DNA of 64,000 nt from JBCCOW01 sp039025855. Its GTDB lineage: Bacteria > Planctomycetota > Phycisphaerae > Phycisphaerales > Phycisphaeraceae. The stretch spans positions 1 to 64,000 of the forward strand of contig JBCCNL010000008.1 in the NCBI GenBank assembly GCA_039025855.1, written 5' to 3'. Positions within the stretch are counted from its first letter, which is position 1. Each line of letters starts with the position of its first letter. Shown here one piece after another: positions 16,376 through 25,157 of this stretch. The notes under the pieces are model-generated. The model was not told the origin of the DNA, did no database searches, and was given only the letters and a program-made list of their open reading frames with translations. The position numbers and the translations under genes are program-made.

Positions 16376-19062
16376 GGCTGGGCGAGCTTTCGGACAAGTT
16401 CGGCGGGGGTGGCAGAGGTCTGGACGTAGCTGAGGTTCAGCCCGACCGGACGACGGGGACTCATGGGGTTGCCCCACAGGTCGAACCGCTCGGCGTCCTT
16501 CGGCAGGTCGACGAAGTCGGGCGCCCCACTGGGTCGATGAAGCACCAGGACTCGGCGTTCGTCGCTGGCGAAGACCAGGGCGATCAAGCCATCGGAGCGT
16601 GGGACGCGTTCGACGAAGCGGGTGCCGTCGACCTGCCAGAACAGGTTGGATAGCGCGGCCATGTTCGGGCCGAGCCGACCGTCGACGTTGGACACGGAGT
16701 AGCCGGCCTTCCACCAGGGGTTGGGCGCGATCAGGTAGAGGAAGAACTTGTCGACGCCGGACTCGAGCGACCCGAGGTAGTACCGGCAGAGCCAGTTGGC
16801 CCAGAACACGGCGTGGTCCTCGGAGAGGGTCGGCGGGACGTGGCGGTAGACGTTGAACAGCTGCGACATGCCGTGGCCACCCTCGGTGTTCCACAGGGGC
16901 AGACGGTCGGCTTGCGGGCCCATCTTTTCGCGCACCGATTCGGCGTGACCGATGAGCACGTCTTCGATCGCGCTGCTGCCGTTGTACTCGTGGATCGATA
17001 CAGCGTCGGTGTAGTCGAGGACACCGGCAGCGATAGTGTCTAGCGTCCGCTGCGGGGCCGCGGTCGCGCTGGTGTTCCAGGCCAGCACGGCGTCGGGGTT
17101 GTGGGTATCGAGCGCTTCCTTGAACACGCGGTGGACCTCGACGTACCGCTCTGCCGATGCGATCTGCCGAACGCCGTCAGGTGTGACCGTCTTGGTGAAG
17201 AAGTGCGGGTAGTACGGCTCGTTCCAGGCCTCGAAGTGGTCCATCCGCCCGCGGTAGCGCTGCACGAGCGCTTCGCTGTAGCGACGCCAGGGCTCGAGGT
17301 CGGTCGGGGCGAAGCAGGCCCAGCCGCGGTAGTCATGAGGGTTGTCGGCGTACCACTTCGGCGCGCCCGTCCCGACGATGCCCAACCCCATGAGGTGGTT
17401 CGCCTCGAGCAGTTCGATGTCACGGTCGGCTCGGCTGAAGTCGAATCGCCCAGGCTCGACCTCGACACTATGCCAGGCCACCGTGCTGAATAGGCGTAGC
17501 CAGTTGAAGCCGAGCTTCTTGGCGGTGCGGGCTTCGTCTTCTGAGAGGTGGCCGGTCCTCCAGTGGATGCCAAACGGCGACTCGGGGCGACGCTCGTTGG
17601 CGAACCGCGGCGTCCGCACCCGCATCATCAACGCCTCCGCCTTACGGGTTAGCGGCGAGCCGTCTGCGGACTCGATCCAAGCCTCGACCCGGAAGCTCCC
17701 GAACCGCTGGGCGATGCGTCCCCCGATCGGCACTTCGAAGCGGTCAAACCCCGCCACGGGTACAGCGATGGGATCGAGGTCGGCCGATCGCCCGCCGATC
17801 TGTTCGATGGACGCTCGCAGCACCGCTCCGTCGGGAATCGTCCCGAGCGTTGAGGCGCGAAGCACCAGCGGCTCGTCGTCGGTGAAGACGCCCTTGGTCT
17901 GTGCGGGTTGAAGCGTGAGTTCAGCCGGGCCGGTGAGGGTGGGTGGCGTCGCTCGCGTTGCGGCCTCGAGTTGGAGGCCGTCGATGAGTAGGGCGGTGTC
18001 GTGGGTGATCGCGATCTGGAGGATGTAGTAGCCGTCTTCGTTCGCGGGGAGCGTGACGGTGTGCTCGTAGCGGGCCCACTCGCTGCCGACGGGCTGGTAG
18101 CTGCCGAACGGTTCTTTGAAGATGGGCTTGGACGGCGGACCCATGCGCAGGGCCATGTTGGCCCCGGGGGTCTCGGCCTTGGCGTAGAGGCTCAGCGTGT
18201 GGTCGACGCCGGCGGTGCCGTAGAAGCCCAGCAGGATGCTGGCCGTGAACGCGGCGGCGTTGTAGCGGGGGGGACTGATGAGCCGGAGGGCTGACGCACC
18301 GGTCGGTCCCGTTTCGGTGGTGTTGGTCTCTGCAACCAGGCGGTCGCGGAGCAGCCATGGCGCGGGGAGCCCGTCGGGAAAGGAGCTGACCGGCAGGAGG
18401 TTTTGAGTGAGCGCTGAGGCTCGACCGTCTTCGGGCGGATCGATATAACGCAACGCGAACGCGTCGAGATCGACCACACCCCGCTGCTCGATCACGATGA
18501 GGAACTGCGTGCCGTTGTCGTTGACGGTCGGCGGCAGCACGCGACTCACCCTGCCCCACTCGGCGGCCACGGGAACCACAGCCTCCCAACGCATGCGGTA
18601 GGGCGGGGCCTTCTGTTGCAGCCGTAAGCGGATCGGTGTCCCCGTCGGGCTGCGGGCGGCAAAGCTGAGCTCGATCGCACGGTCTTCGAGCATGGGCACG
18701 TTACGCAGCGCGAGCTGGACCTGCCCCGAGCTCACGCGTGTGACCTCGACGCGCAGCGCCTGCTCGCCCTCAAACGCCCCCGACCGTATGGTGCTGTAAT
18801 CGACCGCGACATCGGCCCACGCCGAGTCGTCACGCCAGTCACGCGGCAGCACGCCGGTCACATCGGCTTTGGACGCGCTGGTCTCACCCACCGAGATGAC
18901 CGGGGCGAACGCGTCTTCGAAGCCCGTGACATGGTCCGTTCCCGCCGATGCAATAGGTAGGACGGCGAGCAGACCGAAGAGGACCAGGATGCAGCGTGAG
19001 GAAATGCCTCTGGCGGAACAACGAGAAATGCAGCGGTTCAATCGTTCGCTCCGATGGTCCAC
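16372..19062 (-). CDS. Exported multidomain clan GH-A glycoside hydrolase
   Basis: 896 residues. A signal peptide ends around SCILVLFGLLAVLPIASAG-like sequence (residues about 24-42). Two beta-sandwich, carbohydrate-binding-like modules follow at about 45-210 and 225-375 (RAIELSFAARSPTGTPI in one, DHTLSLYAKAETPGANMALR in the other), and a further beta domain to about 500. A TIM barrel then starts at SPFGIHWRTGHLS. The acid/base candidate is Glu615 in WNEPYYPHF and the nucleophile candidate is Glu727 in LWNTEGGHG, matching strands 4 and 7 of clan A. The best guess is a GH5/GH39-related family that I cannot name. A larger paralogue lies at 27848-31039. The start at 19062 overlaps the pseudopilin gene by 25 bp. 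It is in an operon with the LacI gene at 22899 and the beta-helix gene. Confidence 0.85.
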   Translation of the reverse strand: MDHRSERLNRCISRCSARGISSRCILVLFGLLAVLPIASAGTDHVTGFEDAFAPVISVGETSASKADVTGVLPRDWRDDSAWADVAVDYSTIRSGAFEGEQALRVEVTRVSSGQVQLALRNVPMLEDRAIELSFAARSPTGTPIRLRLQQKAPPYRMRWEAVVPVAAEWGRVSRVLPPTVNDNGTQFLIVIEQRGVVDLDAFALRYIDPPEDGRASALTQNLLPVSSFPDGLPAPWLLRDRLVAETNTTETGPTGASALRLISPPRYNAAAFTASILLGFYGTAGVDHTLSLYAKAETPGANMALRMGPPSKPIFKEPFGSYQPVGSEWARYEHTVTLPANEDGYYILQIAITHDTALLIDGLQLEAATRATPPTLTGPAELTLQPAQTKGVFTDDEPLVLRASTLGTIPDGAVLRASIEQIGGRSADLDPIAVPVAGFDRFEVPIGGRIAQRFGSFRVEAWIESADGSPLTRKAEALMMRVRTPRFANERRPESPFGIHWRTGHLSEDEARTAKKLGFNWLRLFSTVAWHSVEVEPGRFDFSRADRDIELLEANHLMGLGIVGTGAPKWYADNPHDYRGWACFAPTDLEPWRRYSEALVQRYRGRMDHFEAWNEPYYPHFFTKTVTPDGVRQIASAERYVEVHRVFKEALDTHNPDAVLAWNTSATAAPQRTLDTIAAGVLDYTDAVSIHEYNGSSAIEDVLIGHAESVREKMGPQADRLPLWNTEGGHGMSQLFNVYRHVPPTLSEDHAVFWANWLCRYYLGSLESGVDKFFLYLIAPNPWWKAGYSVSNVDGRLGPNMAALSNLFWQVDGTRFVERVPRSDGLIALVFASDERRVLVLHRPSGAPDFVDLPKDAERFDLWGNPMSPRRPVGLNLSYVQTSATPAELVRKLAQP

Positions 19063-19841
19063 GCACCGGTCAGGTGCGGGAAAGCGTTGTTGGCATCGAC
19101 GGTCAGCTCGGGGTTGAGCGTCTCCACGTGGCTGTCGGCGAAGAGGTAGTTGAAGCGGGGGTCGGTCTCCGAGCCGTGCAGGACCAGTGCGCCCGTCGTG
19201 GACAGCAGCGGGTTGTGGTCGGTGTAGAGGCTCATGGTGGCCCCGAAGCGGTTGCCCTGGAAGTTGCCGCCGAACGCGGTGTAGGAGTACTCGGTCTTCA
19301 GGATCGTGCCCGTGGCATCCGGCAGGTTTTCGAGCTGGTACTGAGGCGGCGCGACGAGCAGGTCGTCACTCTTCTGGCCGAGGCCGTTGAGCTCGTCGGT
19401 GCCGAAGCCGGCGGTCCAGTCCCGGCCGATGACCATGGAGTAGCTCCGGATGAACCGGGTGTCGGGCGACAGGTGCGTGTCGGACGGGCAGATCAACTCC
19501 GGCCGGCTGGCGGGCACGGCAAAGGCGTCGGCGTCCTCCTGCACCGGAGTCAACGCATCGAGCAGGTAGTTGTCCAGGTTGTCATCCCAGGCGCGGTGGC
19601 CACCGCTGGCGACCTGCCAGTAGCCGTAGGAAAAGAAGTTGTCATTGTCGGTGGCGTAGCCGTAGTGGGCGGTGCCGAGCTGACGCATGTTGCCGGCACA
19701 GACGCTCTGGCGTGCGGCGGCGCGGGCGGCGCCGAGCGAGGGCAGCAGGATCGCGATCAGGAGTGCGATGATCGAGATCACGACCAAGAGCTCGATAAGG
19801 GTGAATCCGTGACGGCTAGCGGTGAGAGCTGGTTTTGGCAT
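19038..19841 (-). CDS. Pseudopilin-like protein with prepilin N-terminal motif
   Basis: 267 residues. The N-terminus has a prepilin cleavage site RHG-FTLIELLVVIS with Glu at +5 and a membrane helix. The body is typical of the planctomycete H-X9-DG/DUF1559-like class: CAGNMRQLGTAHYGYATDNDN after the helix and a C-terminal NYLFADSHVETL. The usual DG of that motif is DS here. No other type II secretion gene is nearby. It is the second member of a cassette with a PEP-CTERM protein and a LacI regulator. A GAGG element 9 nt before ATG supports the start. Function is unknown. The class is thought to be surface exposed. Confidence 0.88.
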   Translation of the reverse strand: MPKPALTASRHGFTLIELLVVISIIALLIAILLPSLGAARAAARQSVCAGNMRQLGTAHYGYATDNDNFFSYGYWQVASGGHRAWDDNLDNYLLDALTPVQEDADAFAVPASRPELICPSDTHLSPDTRFIRSYSMVIGRDWTAGFGTDELNGLGQKSDDLLVAPPQYQLENLPDATGTILKTEYSYTAFGGNFQGNRFGATMSLYTDHNPLLSTTGALVLHGSETDPRFNYLFADSHVETLNPELTVDANNAFPHLTGAWTIGAND

Positions 19842-19951
19842 CGTTGAACCTCAGAGAGAAAGGAAAGCTGAGACGGGTAGAGGAGGCGGCCTGCTCAGCG
19901 AGCAGACGGAAGGCGTCGGGCCCCACGACAGGGCCCGACGCGTCAATGCGG

Positions 19952-20800
19952 TTAGGCTTTTCGACGCCGTCCGAGCATGGCGAAGCCGCCGAGGCCGAGC
20001 AGAGCAAGGGACGCGGGCTCGGGGATTACAGCGAGGCCGAGGCCTTCGAAGGAATCGTTTGCCACACGGATCTCATCAATGACCTGACCCAGGAAGAAGT
20101 TGGACTGGATGTTGATGAAGTCGTAGGCGAAGTTGGTGCCGTTCTGGACGGCGGTGAGCGTCGGGGTGCCGAGTGCGACTTCGCTCGAGAAGTCGGTCGG
20201 GTTGAACCACACTTCGGTCGTCAGCGGTGCGGCACCGGCGTAGGTCTTCGAGACCTTCGCGATCACGAGGTTCCCGCCGTCGAGCAGGTCGCCGCTGATA
20301 TCGACGCTCGCGAGGTTGCCACCGAAGGAACTGATGTCGAGGTTGCTGTTATTGATCTCGACCTTGAGGCTGTTGGGCCCGAATGACACGCCCGCATCGG
20401 CCACGCTGCTGGCGGGATCAATCAAAAAGGCGAGCCAGTTCTGACTCCCTTCAGCAAAGGTGTTGAAGCTGCCTGATAGCGAGCGGGTCGTCTGATAGTT
20501 ACCACCATTGGACGGCCCTGAGTAGGTGACGGCATTACCGCTGACCAGCAGATTGCCGTAGGTCAGCCCTGGCGTGGTGACCACATAGTTGTTGTCACCC
20601 GCACCGGGGTCATTCCACGCTTCGTCGAAGCCAGTACCACCGCTGAGGCCGCTGAGGTCGCCACCAGCGGTGTAGTCGAACCCTTCGTACGCAATGGGCG
20701 CAGCGGCGGCGGTGGACGCGATACCGGCGGCGAGGCCGGCCGCGGCGACGAAGCCGCATGCTCGGCGGGTGATTCGGGTCGGTGAGGTGGTTTGAGTCAT
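19952..20800 (-). CDS. PEP-CTERM sorting-signal protein
   Basis: 282-residue exported protein. An N-terminal signal with twin Arg (TRITRRACGFVAAAG) is followed by a LamG-like beta domain beginning APIAYEGFDYTAGGDLSGLSG and ending in DEIRVANDSFEGLGL. It closes with VIPEPASLALLGLGG, a hydrophobic stretch and RRRKA, the PEP-CTERM tail cut by exosortase (EpsH/XrtA type, not in this window). A GGAGG sits 9 nt before the ATG. A related protein with the same YEGF(D/N)YTA opening lies at 56049-56918. It is expected on the cell surface or in the matrix, probably as a carbohydrate binder (inference). Confidence 0.9.
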   Translation of the reverse strand: MTQTTSPTRITRRACGFVAAAGLAAGIASTAAAAPIAYEGFDYTAGGDLSGLSGGTGFDEAWNDPGAGDNNYVVTTPGLTYGNLLVSGNAVTYSGPSNGGNYQTTRSLSGSFNTFAEGSQNWLAFLIDPASSVADAGVSFGPNSLKVEINNSNLDISSFGGNLASVDISGDLLDGGNLVIAKVSKTYAGAAPLTTEVWFNPTDFSSEVALGTPTLTAVQNGTNFAYDFINIQSNFFLGQVIDEIRVANDSFEGLGLAVIPEPASLALLGLGGFAMLGRRRKA

Positions 20801-20858
20801 TGCAGCGGTCCTCCAAAAAGAGCCTTAAAAGAGAAAAGACGAACAGTTCGGTGCACGA

Positions 20859-21746
20859 TCAGGAACCTCCGGCCACGCGGAGCTCGATCCGATCGCTGAG
20901 GTAGTGGATGGTCAGGGCGACGCCTTCGACGTCCAGCGGAGCGCCCTCGGGCAGTTCGGCGAAGCGGCCTTTGAGGCGGTCGAAGCCCGAGGCGATCACG
21001 ATGCGGTCGCCGGGGCGCGGGTCGGCGCTCCCAAGGCCGAACAGGATCAGCTCGGCCCCGCTCTGGATCTCAAGGACGGACCCGCCCCCGTCCTTGGCTA
21101 AGGTGATCCTGCCATCGAGCTTGTCGAGATCGCCGGCGAGGCTCGCTTCCGGGCCCAGCACCAGGCGGTTGGCCTGTAGCGACCCGCCGCCGAGGAACAA
21201 CCGACCCATCACAGTGATGTGGCCGGCGTGGTGCTTGTCCGCCGGTTTGATGACCTGGCCCTGGTGGATCACCAGGTCGCCGCCAACGGTGATGCCGTTG
21301 GTGTAGTAGCCGTTGACCCGCATGACGCCGGCACCGGTCTTGGTCACGTTGCCGTGGACGGTCAGGCCGACGCCGCCGCGGTTGTCCGAGGTGAACGCGA
21401 TGGACTTGTCGTCGGCGACCCGGATGTTGAGTTCACCAAGTTCCCGGGGCGAGCCGTTGAGTGTGATGGCCGTGTTGAAGCCGGCCTCGATCTGGGCGAT
21501 ATCGTTGGCTGTGGGGATGCCGTCCGCGGGTGCGGGCTGCGTGGCGCCATGTCGGTGCCAGCTCTCGTCCTGATCCCAGCGGTTCTGGTTTTTGTGATCG
21601 GCGAAGGTGAAGGAGAAGGTGCTCGGCTTGGCATCCTGACCCTGGGCGGCGGCGCTGCTCAATGGCAGGGCAAGAACGATGAGTGTGGCCAGTAAGGTGG
21701 CTTGAGCGGAGCGATTCAGGGTGCGATGAGGCGTTGGGTGATTCAC
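20859..21746 (-). CDS. Exported beta-strand-rich protein, function unknown
   Basis: 295 residues, starting at GTG 21746. A signal peptide (ATLLATLIVLALPLSSAAAQ) is followed by a region with HKNQNRWDQDESWHRHG and then repeated short strands with Gly turns (GGVGLTVHGNVTKTGAGVMRV, GGDLVIHQGQV, HITVMGRLFLGGGSL). This recalls passenger-associated beta-solenoid repeats. The last 60 residues (GDRIVIASGFDRLKGRFAELP, then IELRVAGGS) resemble the end of such repeats in planctomycete surface proteins. There is no PEP-CTERM tail. It lies between the LacI gene (67 bp) and the PEP-CTERM gene (58 bp) in the same operon. The open frame extends upstream into the LacI gene without coding character. Confidence 0.7.
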   Translation of the reverse strand: MNHPTPHRTLNRSAQATLLATLIVLALPLSSAAAQGQDAKPSTFSFTFADHKNQNRWDQDESWHRHGATQPAPADGIPTANDIAQIEAGFNTAITLNGSPRELGELNIRVADDKSIAFTSDNRGGVGLTVHGNVTKTGAGVMRVNGYYTNGITVGGDLVIHQGQVIKPADKHHAGHITVMGRLFLGGGSLQANRLVLGPEASLAGDLDKLDGRITLAKDGGGSVLEIQSGAELILFGLGSADPRPGDRIVIASGFDRLKGRFAELPEGAPLDVEGVALTIHYLSDRIELRVAGGS

Positions 21747-21813
21747 AGGTATCTCGAGTGAACTTCGGAAGCTACGGCAACTCATCGAGGCGGTTGCGTG
21801 TGATACGTTGGGG

Positions 21814-22899
21814 CTAGCTGCGGGGCGGGCCGGTGGTGACCCCACCGGCGAAGACATAAGACAAGACCGCTGGCGGAAGCCGTTTCTCGGGTTGGTCGAG
21901 CTTGGTGAGCATGAGTTCGGCGGCCATCCGGCCGAGGCCGTTGGACGCCGCGTAAAAGGTCGTGATGGGCATGCCAGCACCCACGAAGTAGTCGTGGACC
22001 GCAACCATCGAGAGATCGCCGGGCAGGTCGAGCCCCATGCGGAGGGCCGCGGCCTGCATCGGGAGGATGTCGTTGAACCACGTGCCAAACAGGGCGGTGG
22101 GGCGCTCGTCCTCGTTGCCGAGCCATTCAAGGCTCTGCTGGTACCGATCGACGGTCACGTCGATTTCACTGAGGACGAACTGGGATTCGCGATCCGCGGC
22201 CTTCACATCCACAAACATGAACTCACGTGGCTTCAGCCCCGCCTCACGCATGGCCCGCTCATACCCGCTCCGCCTCGCAAGGGCTCCCGCGAAGTCGGTC
22301 GGGCCGCCAACGCAGACGATGTCGCGGTGACCGAGTTCGATCAGATACTGGGTCGCGGCGTGCCCGCCCTGCTCCTCGTCCACGTAAGCGCAGTCGTGTT
22401 CGAGCTTGGCTCCGAGCTTGACGACCGGCAGGGGCCCCTGGTCAAGTTCGCGGACCCATTGCGGGACGGGGCCGGTCATGTCGACCATGTGGCCATCGAC
22501 CATGTCCTGCGTGATGAACTTAGGGGGATCCGTCTTGTGGGACTGGCCTGCGTTGTTGGGTGTGGTCGGCTCGAACCCGCCCGTTTCGGGGTCTCGTGCG
22601 TGGTAGAGCGCCAGGTGGATGCCCTGCTCGGCAAGGCGTTCCTCCATCCCGCTCAGGAGCCCCGCTGGGACGGTACCGAGGGCGGCTTTGGAGCCGAGCA
22701 CGAGTGAGACGCAGTCGAATCGACCGGTCTTGATCGCCCGTGCAGAGGTGTTCACGCGGTAGCCCATGCGGGCGGCGGTGTCCATCACCCGCTGGCGGGT
22801 TGCGGCGGCGAAACGTTCGCCACGCCCGAGGAGGATGTGATTCACGGTCGCCCTTGAGCAGCCACACTCGCTCGCGATGTCATTCATGGTGATCCGCAT
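21814..22899 (-). CDS. LacI-family transcriptional regulator (cassette A)
   Basis: 361 residues. The HTH lies at residues 1-45 (MRITMNDIASECGCSRATVN, then a hinge helix region MGYRVNTSARAIKTG), with a periplasmic-binding-protein-like ligand domain after it, ending in VTTGPPRS. ATG 22899 directly precedes the HTH. The ATG at 22959 would add 20 residues and sits on the predicted transcription start. It is most similar in the window to the regulator at 33548-34630 (shared MRITM-DIA, RATVN, DGHM/LVD and G-PITT motifs). It is first gene of the minus-strand operon that holds a PEP-CTERM protein, a pseudopilin and glycan enzymes, and it faces the GH151-like gene. Autoregulation through the operator at 22986-22998 is likely. 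Confidence 0.9.
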   Translation of the reverse strand: MRITMNDIASECGCSRATVNHILLGRGERFAAATRQRVMDTAARMGYRVNTSARAIKTGRFDCVSLVLGSKAALGTVPAGLLSGMEERLAEQGIHLALYHARDPETGGFEPTTPNNAGQSHKTDPPKFITQDMVDGHMVDMTGPVPQWVRELDQGPLPVVKLGAKLEHDCAYVDEEQGGHAATQYLIELGHRDIVCVGGPTDFAGALARRSGYERAMREAGLKPREFMFVDVKAADRESQFVLSEIDVTVDRYQQSLEWLGNEDERPTALFGTWFNDILPMQAAALRMGLDLPGDLSMVAVHDYFVGAGMPITTFYAASNGLGRMAAELMLTKLDQPEKRLPPAVLSYVFAGGVTTGPPRS

Positions 22900-22967
22900 A
22901 GCTGAAGACGAGCGTCGGAGGGGCTGGCGAGAGATCGGTTGCTGAAAAGCCTGAGACAATCCTCAGA

Positions 22968-23002
22968 ATTATAGTTGACTCGAGATACTTTGCAAGTACA
23001 AC
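22968..23002. promoter_or_regulatory. Overlapping divergent promoters with a central inverted repeat
   Basis: For the minus-strand LacI operon there is a -35 TTGCAA (22990-22995) and a perfect -10 TATAAT (22973-22968) with 16-bp spacing. For the plus-strand GH151-like gene there is TTGACT (22975-22980) and TACAAC (22997-23002), also 16 bp apart. The inverted repeat TACTT-TGC-AAGTA (22986-22998) lies inside both promoters. It is the best candidate for the LacI operator, and a repressor bound there would block both directions. Confidence 0.6.
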
Positions 23003-23109
23003 TCATGCCCTCCGCGATTGGTTCGCGGCGTTTTGGGGCCTTGTTCGTCTTGAAAGGCCGCCCAAATGGACGTCAATAGCTCCACCTTTCTTGCCCGGAA
23101 TCCCTCGCC

Positions 23110-25119
23110 ATGGTCCCCTACCACGCCGCCGGCCGACAGATCCACCTGGACTACCACAACTCGCCGCTGATCCCGGGGATCGCCGCCGACTTCGACCCCG
23201 ACGACTTTGCCCAGACCCTCGCCGAGGCTCACATCAACAGTGTGTGTGTCTTCGCGGTCTGTGCTCAGGGGATGAGCTACTACCCGACCAAGGTCGGTAT
23301 GCCGCACCCCCACCTGGCCCGGCCCGACCTGCTGGGCGAGATGATCGAGGCGCTGCACCGCCGATCGATCCGGGCCCCGATCTACTGCTGCATCGGGTGG
23401 GAGGAGCGTATCTCTCAGGACTTCCCGCAGTGGCGCTCGCTCAATGCCGACGGCACCTACGCGAACATCGCCTTGTCCGCCGACAACGTCACCCGGCAGC
23501 CTGCTCAATGGAAATACAACTGCCTCGCGCATCCGGAATACCACGACTACATCGAGGCCTACATCAACGAGATCCTTGACGGCTACGACGTCGACGGGAT
23601 GTTCATTGACATCGTGATGATGCCGGTCAACGGTGACTTCCATGACGTCTGCCGCCGCGAACGTGCGGACGGCGGCTACAGCGATGATGCCGCGGGGCTG
23701 ATCCGTTACGAGAGCGATACGCAGGCCCGGTTCTGCCAACGATTCTCTCAGCAGGTCCTCGGGCGACACCCGGGCGCGAACCTGTTCTTCAACAGCCACA
23801 ACCTCGCGTTCACCGACCACCGCTACGGCTGGCGTGCGCGTCAGGCCTACCAGACCCACGCCGAGATCGAGTCGTTGCCGTCCGGCTTCTGGGGTTACTC
23901 ACACTTCCCGCGGCTGGGCAGGCAGGCCGCGGGCTGGGGCGATAAAGCGTTCAACGGCATGACCGGCCGGTTCCAGAAGATGTGGGGCGACTTCGGTGGC
24001 ATCAAGCCCAACGCCGCCCTCGAGTACGAGTGCTTCCGCACGCAGGCGATCGGCGGGCTCTGCTCCGTCGGCGACCAGTTGCACCCGCGTGGCACGCTCG
24101 ACGCGGGGGCCTACCGACTCATCGGTGACGTTTACAAGCAGGTCGCCGAGGCCGAGCCGTTCTACGAAAACACCACCCCCGCACCCCAAGCCGCCATCTA
24201 CGCGACCCTCACTGCCGGCGATGACCCGCACGGGGCCGAGCGGGCGCTGGAAGCCGCCAACACGCTCTGCGAAGAGCTGCGGCTTGAAGCCTTGGTCATC
24301 GACGATGCCGACGACCTCGACGGATACGAGCTGGTCATCCTGCCCGACCGGGTCACGGTGACCGAGGCGTTGATCGCGAAGCTCAAGGCCTATCACGCCG
24401 CCGGCGGCAAGGTGCTGCTCAGCCATCGCTCGGGTTTCGACGCGTCCGGCGCGTTTCGGCTCGACGCGTTCCCGCTGCGGTTCCTGGGCGACGAGCCGAT
24501 CGTGCCGAACTACTGGAACTGGCCCGCCGACGCCCCGGCTGATTTCCGCGTCGTCTACACGCAGGGCAAGCGGCTCGCCGAGCCTGAAGCGCCGGCCCGC
24601 ACCCTCATCAAACGTTCGCCGTCGTACTTCAACCGGACCGACTTCGCCTTCTGTTCGCACTACCAGACCCCGCCGGACCCGACCGCGCCGACCCGCCCCG
24701 CGGCCATCGCCGGCCCCGGCTTTGTCTACTTCGCCGACCCGGTCTTTCACGAATACCGCGAGTCCGGCTCGGTGTACATGCGTGAAGCGGTCGCGCTGGC
24801 GATCAACGAGCTCGGGGTCACGCCGATCGTCGGCGACGGCCTCGACCTGCACGTCCGTGCCTACGCCCGACGCTTAGGCGACGACCTCCGGCTGACGCTC
24901 CTGAACTACCTCCCGTCACGTAAGTGCTTCGCCATCGACGTGATCGACGACGCGTTGTCGTTTGCCGGGCAGACCCTCCGGTTTGACCGACCCGTAGAGA
25001 CCGTCCGGGTCCGGGATGGCGAACCCCTCGCGCAGAGCGAGGCCAATGGATTTACGCTCCCCGCGCATGCCCGCGGCCGGCTGCTGCTTGAAGTGCCCGG
25101 CTTCTATGCGTCCCGGTGA
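23110..25119 (+). CDS. GHL6/GH151-like glycoside hydrolase, probable alpha-L-fucosidase
   Basis: 669 residues without signal peptide. The N-terminal catalytic TIM barrel shows the hypothetical-glycosyl-hydrolase-6 signatures: HLDYHNSPLIPGI, INSVCVFAVCAQGMSYYPT, APIYCCIGWEE and DGMFIDIVMMPV. A beta-galactosidase trimerisation-like (amidotransferase-fold) domain follows at about 350-560 (LVIDDADDLDGYELVILPD, then HAAGGKVLLSH), and then a C-terminal beta domain. Some members of this group (CAZy GH151) are alpha-L-fucosidases, which fits the fucose genes elsewhere in the window, but specificity is inferred from family memory only. It shares its control region with the LacI operon and lies 38 bp before the GH38 gene. 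Confidence 0.75.
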   Translation: MVPYHAAGRQIHLDYHNSPLIPGIAADFDPDDFAQTLAEAHINSVCVFAVCAQGMSYYPTKVGMPHPHLARPDLLGEMIEALHRRSIRAPIYCCIGWEERISQDFPQWRSLNADGTYANIALSADNVTRQPAQWKYNCLAHPEYHDYIEAYINEILDGYDVDGMFIDIVMMPVNGDFHDVCRRERADGGYSDDAAGLIRYESDTQARFCQRFSQQVLGRHPGANLFFNSHNLAFTDHRYGWRARQAYQTHAEIESLPSGFWGYSHFPRLGRQAAGWGDKAFNGMTGRFQKMWGDFGGIKPNAALEYECFRTQAIGGLCSVGDQLHPRGTLDAGAYRLIGDVYKQVAEAEPFYENTTPAPQAAIYATLTAGDDPHGAERALEAANTLCEELRLEALVIDDADDLDGYELVILPDRVTVTEALIAKLKAYHAAGGKVLLSHRSGFDASGAFRLDAFPLRFLGDEPIVPNYWNWPADAPADFRVVYTQGKRLAEPEAPARTLIKRSPSYFNRTDFAFCSHYQTPPDPTAPTRPAAIAGPGFVYFADPVFHEYRESGSVYMREAVALAINELGVTPIVGDGLDLHVRAYARRLGDDLRLTLLNYLPSRKCFAIDVIDDALSFAGQTLRFDRPVETVRVRDGEPLAQSEANGFTLPAHARGRLLLEVPGFYASR

Positions 25120-25157
25120 CCGCTCTCCCACCATCACGGCCACGCCAAAGACCACCC

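Noticed and set aside
17582..17591. 10-bp match (GTCGCCCCGA, minus strand) to the tRNA-Pro 3' end, possible attachment site
   Set aside because: Too short, inside the GH coding sequence and likely by chance in GC-rich DNA.
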